Assembly: GCA_964384825.1 (NCBI GenBank)
Contig: CAYLMM010000019.1
Span: forward strand, 1-41,749
From: CAYLMM01 sp964384825
Lineage (GTDB): Bacteria; Krumholzibacteriota; Krumholzibacteriia; LZORAL124-64-63
Direction of reading: 5' to 3'
Length of the DNA stretch: 41,749 bases
Shown: positions 39,660 through 41,749 of the stretch, piece after piece
Layout of the letters: every line of letters begins with the position of its first letter
How positions within the stretch are numbered: position 1 is the first letter of the stretch
Notes under the pieces: generated by a model
The model's database searches: none
Seen by the model: the letters and a program-made list of their open reading frames with translations, nothing else
Told to the model about the DNA's origin: nothing
Made by a program: the position numbers and the translations under genes

Positions 39660-41504
39660 TCAGCGATCGAAGGACCAGTCCAGCCGCCAGCGGAATTCGC
39701 GGCCATCGCAGAGCGCGCCGCTGGAGACCTGCACGCGCTCGTCGGTGAGGTTGCGCAGTTCGATTCCCAGATCGGCCCCCAGCAGCCGGAATCCGAGCAG
39801 CAGATCGTGACGCGTCATCGAGGACAATTCCCCGGCCGCCGCCGGCAGCCAGGGATCGTTCATTTCGCCCCGGGTCTCGAGACGGTAGCCGATCTCGGCG
39901 ATGCCGTCCTCGTGGAACATGTGGCGTTCCCAGAACACGGCCGCGGTGGCGGAGCGTTCGGGAGGCAGGCCCATCGGCGCGCCGGCCGCGACGTCGAAGC
40001 CTCGGCGAACGAGCCGGGTCTCGACCCGCAGGATCCCGGCGAAGCGCATCCGGCGGGCCAGATGCGCGGAAGCCGTCCAGCCGGTCATCTCGACGTCGTT
40101 CTGCCAGCGGCCGGAATCGGAATCCGGGGCCTCGCGGCGCCAACCGATCCCGTCGGCGAGATCGCGGTAGCTGGCCGAGACGCCGCAGTCGAAGCCGAGC
40201 ATGCGGCGATCGTAGCCGCAGGACACGCGTGCTGAGCGCTCCCATTCGAGATCGCGATTGGGCATCAGGAGGTAGGTCGCGTCCGGAGCGCTGCGGCGGT
40301 CGATGGTCAACAATTCATCGCTGCGCGGCGCCCGGCCGCCGAATTCGGCCCGCAGATCGAAAAGGCCGCCGGCGACGGTCCGCCGCAGATCCAGGGACGC
40401 GCCGGGACGCGCTCCGGCGAAGGAATCCCACCTGTATTCGGCGGAAGCATCCAGGTTCCAGCCGCCCAGACCCAGCGGCGCGGCGAGGATCACGGCGGCG
40501 GTCTGTCCATTATCGCCGATCGATTCGACTCCGTCGGCCGGATCGCCCACGCCGTCCAGATCGTCGTCGAGACGCCAGCCGGTGAACTGCATCGTCAAAC
40601 GCCGTCCCCGGCGGCCGGAATCCCCGATCTCCAGCAGGGCTCCCTCGCGCAGGGTCTCGACCTTCCGCCCGCCGTCGCGCTCCACATCGGCACCGGTGAA
40701 GAACAGCGACGCCCGCACCGATCCCAGGGCGGTCCGGTCGCGCCAGGTCAGAGAGGCGTCGTCCGACCAGATCTCCTCGTGCATCAGGGAATCGGCCGGG
40801 ATGCCGGTCTTGTGCTTGCGGACGCTGCCGTAGGCCAGATCGAGCGTGGCGCCGTCGGGAAGGGCGCGCCGAAGCATGATGCGCGACGAACGGAAGCGGG
40901 ACTCGCCCAGCGACGACGCGGAGAACGATCGCGGATCGCCGGGAACCCGGAAATCGTAGCCCTGCTGGTCGAGCAGTTCCTCGAACTCGAAACGCACCCG
41001 CCAGGGAGCCCGCGGGGTGCGGAAGGCGACCGAACGCAGGTAGGTCTCGTGATCGCCCTTGAAGAAACGGGTGTCGGCCACCGCGATGGTGGAATCGGTC
41101 TCGGCCGGGGCCAGTTCCAGGGCGCCGCCCGTGCCGCCCCAGCCGTCGCCACCGTATCCCAGGACGATCGGACGGCGGCCGGTGATCGCGACGGTCCGCG
41201 GATCGTCGGCCCAGCGATGCCCCGTTCCGACCGGCAATCCGTCGCGCAGGTACAAGGGGCCGTAAGCGGTGCCCGGCTCGTTCAGCAGCATCAGACGCGA
41301 ACCGAAGCCGCCGTCGGCGACCGGCGTCCAGAGCGTCGCGGTCGGCATCCACTCCGCCAGGTTCGCGGTGAACGGACGCCACAAGGGACGCGCGGCGCCG
41401 CCGGCGGCATCGGCCGTGCGCACCGAGACCGGCGCCAGGACGGCGAGCAGCAGGCAGACCGCCGCGAGGATCGGCGGGCCGGGAATGCGGGTCTTGCGGA
41501 TCAG
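39660..41504 (-). CDS. Predicted large outer-membrane beta-barrel protein, CTG start likely
   Basis: A 614-residue exported protein. A signal peptide (LIRKTRI, hydrophobic core, APVSVRTADA) starts it. The rest has the rhythm of a large barrel: alternating strands such as SLTWRDRTALGSVRASLFFTG, WNLDASAEYRWDSFAG and EFRWRLDWSFDR at the C-terminus. It resembles TonB-dependent receptors or porins, but I cannot locate a TonB box or a convincing complete plug. No ATG, GTG or TTG fits: the reading frame opens upstream only in the overlapping hutI gene, and a CTG at 41504 follows GGGAGG by eight bases and overlaps the hutI stop as CTGA. Start is thus uncertain. Function unknown. Confidence 0.7.
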   Translation of the reverse strand: MIRKTRIPGPPILAAVCLLLAVLAPVSVRTADAAGGAARPLWRPFTANLAEWMPTATLWTPVADGGFGSRLMLLNEPGTAYGPLYLRDGLPVGTGHRWADDPRTVAITGRRPIVLGYGGDGWGGTGGALELAPAETDSTIAVADTRFFKGDHETYLRSVAFRTPRAPWRVRFEFEELLDQQGYDFRVPGDPRSFSASSLGESRFRSSRIMLRRALPDGATLDLAYGSVRKHKTGIPADSLMHEEIWSDDASLTWRDRTALGSVRASLFFTGADVERDGGRKVETLREGALLEIGDSGRRGRRLTMQFTGWRLDDDLDGVGDPADGVESIGDNGQTAAVILAAPLGLGGWNLDASAEYRWDSFAGARPGASLDLRRTVAGGLFDLRAEFGGRAPRSDELLTIDRRSAPDATYLLMPNRDLEWERSARVSCGYDRRMLGFDCGVSASYRDLADGIGWRREAPDSDSGRWQNDVEMTGWTASAHLARRMRFAGILRVETRLVRRGFDVAAGAPMGLPPERSATAAVFWERHMFHEDGIAEIGYRLETRGEMNDPWLPAAAGELSSMTRHDLLLGFRLLGADLGIELRNLTDERVQVSSGALCDGREFRWRLDWSFDR

Positions 41505-41749
41505 GCCAGGAACCTCCCGTCGCGGTACACTGCGTGGACCGGATTGTGGCCCGCATGGTAGGGCACCAGACGGTAGTCGTCTCCGTCGAGAATCAGGAAA
41601 TCGGCCGCCTTGCCCGGCGCCAGCGAACCGACCTCGTCGGCCAGGCCCAGGGCCCAGGCCGCGTTCAGGGTGCATCCGGTCAGGGCTTCGGCCGGCGAGA
41701 GCTTCATCTGCGTGCAGGCGATGGCCATGACCAGCGGCACCGAAAGGAT
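41501..41749 (-). CDS. hutI: Imidazolonepropionase, C-terminal part
   Basis: The last 82 residues of an amidohydrolase that opens 4-imidazolone-5-propionate in histidine degradation. The C-terminal segment is distinctive: LVMAIACTQMKLSPAEAL, then TLNAAWALG, GSLAPGKAADFLILDG and YRLVPYHAGHNPVHAVYRDG, which matches the end of known HutI proteins. The gene enters from beyond the right edge of the window on the minus strand, so its start and metal-binding centre are not visible. Its TGA overlaps the CTG of the barrel gene downstream. Confidence 0.92.
   Translation of the reverse strand: MLSVPLVMAIACTQMKLSPAEALTGCTLNAAWALGLADEVGSLAPGKAADFLILDGDDYRLVPYHAGHNPVHAVYRDGRFLA

Noticed and set aside
1..41749. 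CRISPR arrays, insertion sequences, prophage genes and rRNA genes
   Set aside because: I found no regularly spaced repeats, transposase or phage proteins, or rRNA sequence anywhere in the window.

Overview
This window is GC-rich, densely coded chromosome from a Gram-negative bacterium. Outer-membrane markers are a lipid A-type acyltransferase, a two-gene ADP-heptose route and two predicted outer-membrane barrels. I see no insertion sequence, prophage or CRISPR array. Gene content (DUF4837 lipoprotein, myo-inositol-1-phosphate synthase, a cyclic-2,3-diphosphoglycerate-synthetase-like protein, split HldA/HldE functions) would fit a high-GC lineage of or near the FCB superphylum (for example Eisenbacteria or Krumholzibacteria-like groups). 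That placement is inference only. Nearly all genes are on the minus strand; only three (4725-6041, 6106-6747 and 27686-27988) are on the plus strand.

Layout by position: (1) 1-4378, minus: a cut-off tRNA-Gly(GCC) with a clear promoter, then a surface-glycan locus of a GT4 glycosyltransferase, a Gfo/Idh/MocA dehydrogenase, a monotopic phosphoglycosyl transferase and a DegT-type aminotransferase. (2) 4725-6747, plus: myo-inositol-1-phosphate synthase and an MBL-fold hydrolase. (3) 6788-7621, minus: an orphan ParA-like ATPase. (4) 7858-16086, minus: eight colinear envelope genes, read in the order TPR protein, unknown secreted protein, ECF sigma factor, zinc-finger anti-sigma factor, DUF4837 lipoprotein, NfeD-type membrane protease, slipin and barrel protein. 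(5) 16120-22024, minus: yceD-rpmF-plsX-fabD-fabG-acpP-fabF-rnc, the usual fatty-acid cluster but without fabH. (6) 22095-24553, minus: sucC-sucD-ndk. (7) 24646-27503, minus: hldA-hldE2-type genes followed by a cPGS-like P-loop protein that ends at a strong terminator. (8) 27686-27988, plus: a DUF3467 protein. (9) 28010-32365, minus: a lipid A-type acyltransferase translationally coupled to an ABC exporter. (10) 32402-36140, minus: aroK-rsmD-coaD-obgE-dprA. (11) 36246-39080, minus: an NtrB/NtrC-like two-component pair. (12) 39130-41749, minus: the end of hutI, a large outer-membrane protein that seems to start at a CTG codon, and a ComEA-like helix-hairpin-helix protein.

Several blocks fit one theme, building and monitoring the cell envelope: glycan priming and glycosylation, heptose supply, acyl chain supply, lipid A acylation, export, and an ECF sigma system beside an NfeD/slipin pair. 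Many start codons were set from ribosome-binding sites rather than longest reading frame. GTG is used for sucC, obgE, rsmD, aroK and the DUF3467 gene, TTG for one permease and probably CTG for the large barrel. Tight ATGA/GTGA/TTGA junctions mark translational coupling in several operons.

The best candidates for something undescribed are the eight-gene sigma/NfeD/slipin locus with its unknown secreted protein, and the cPGS-like protein placed after the heptose genes.
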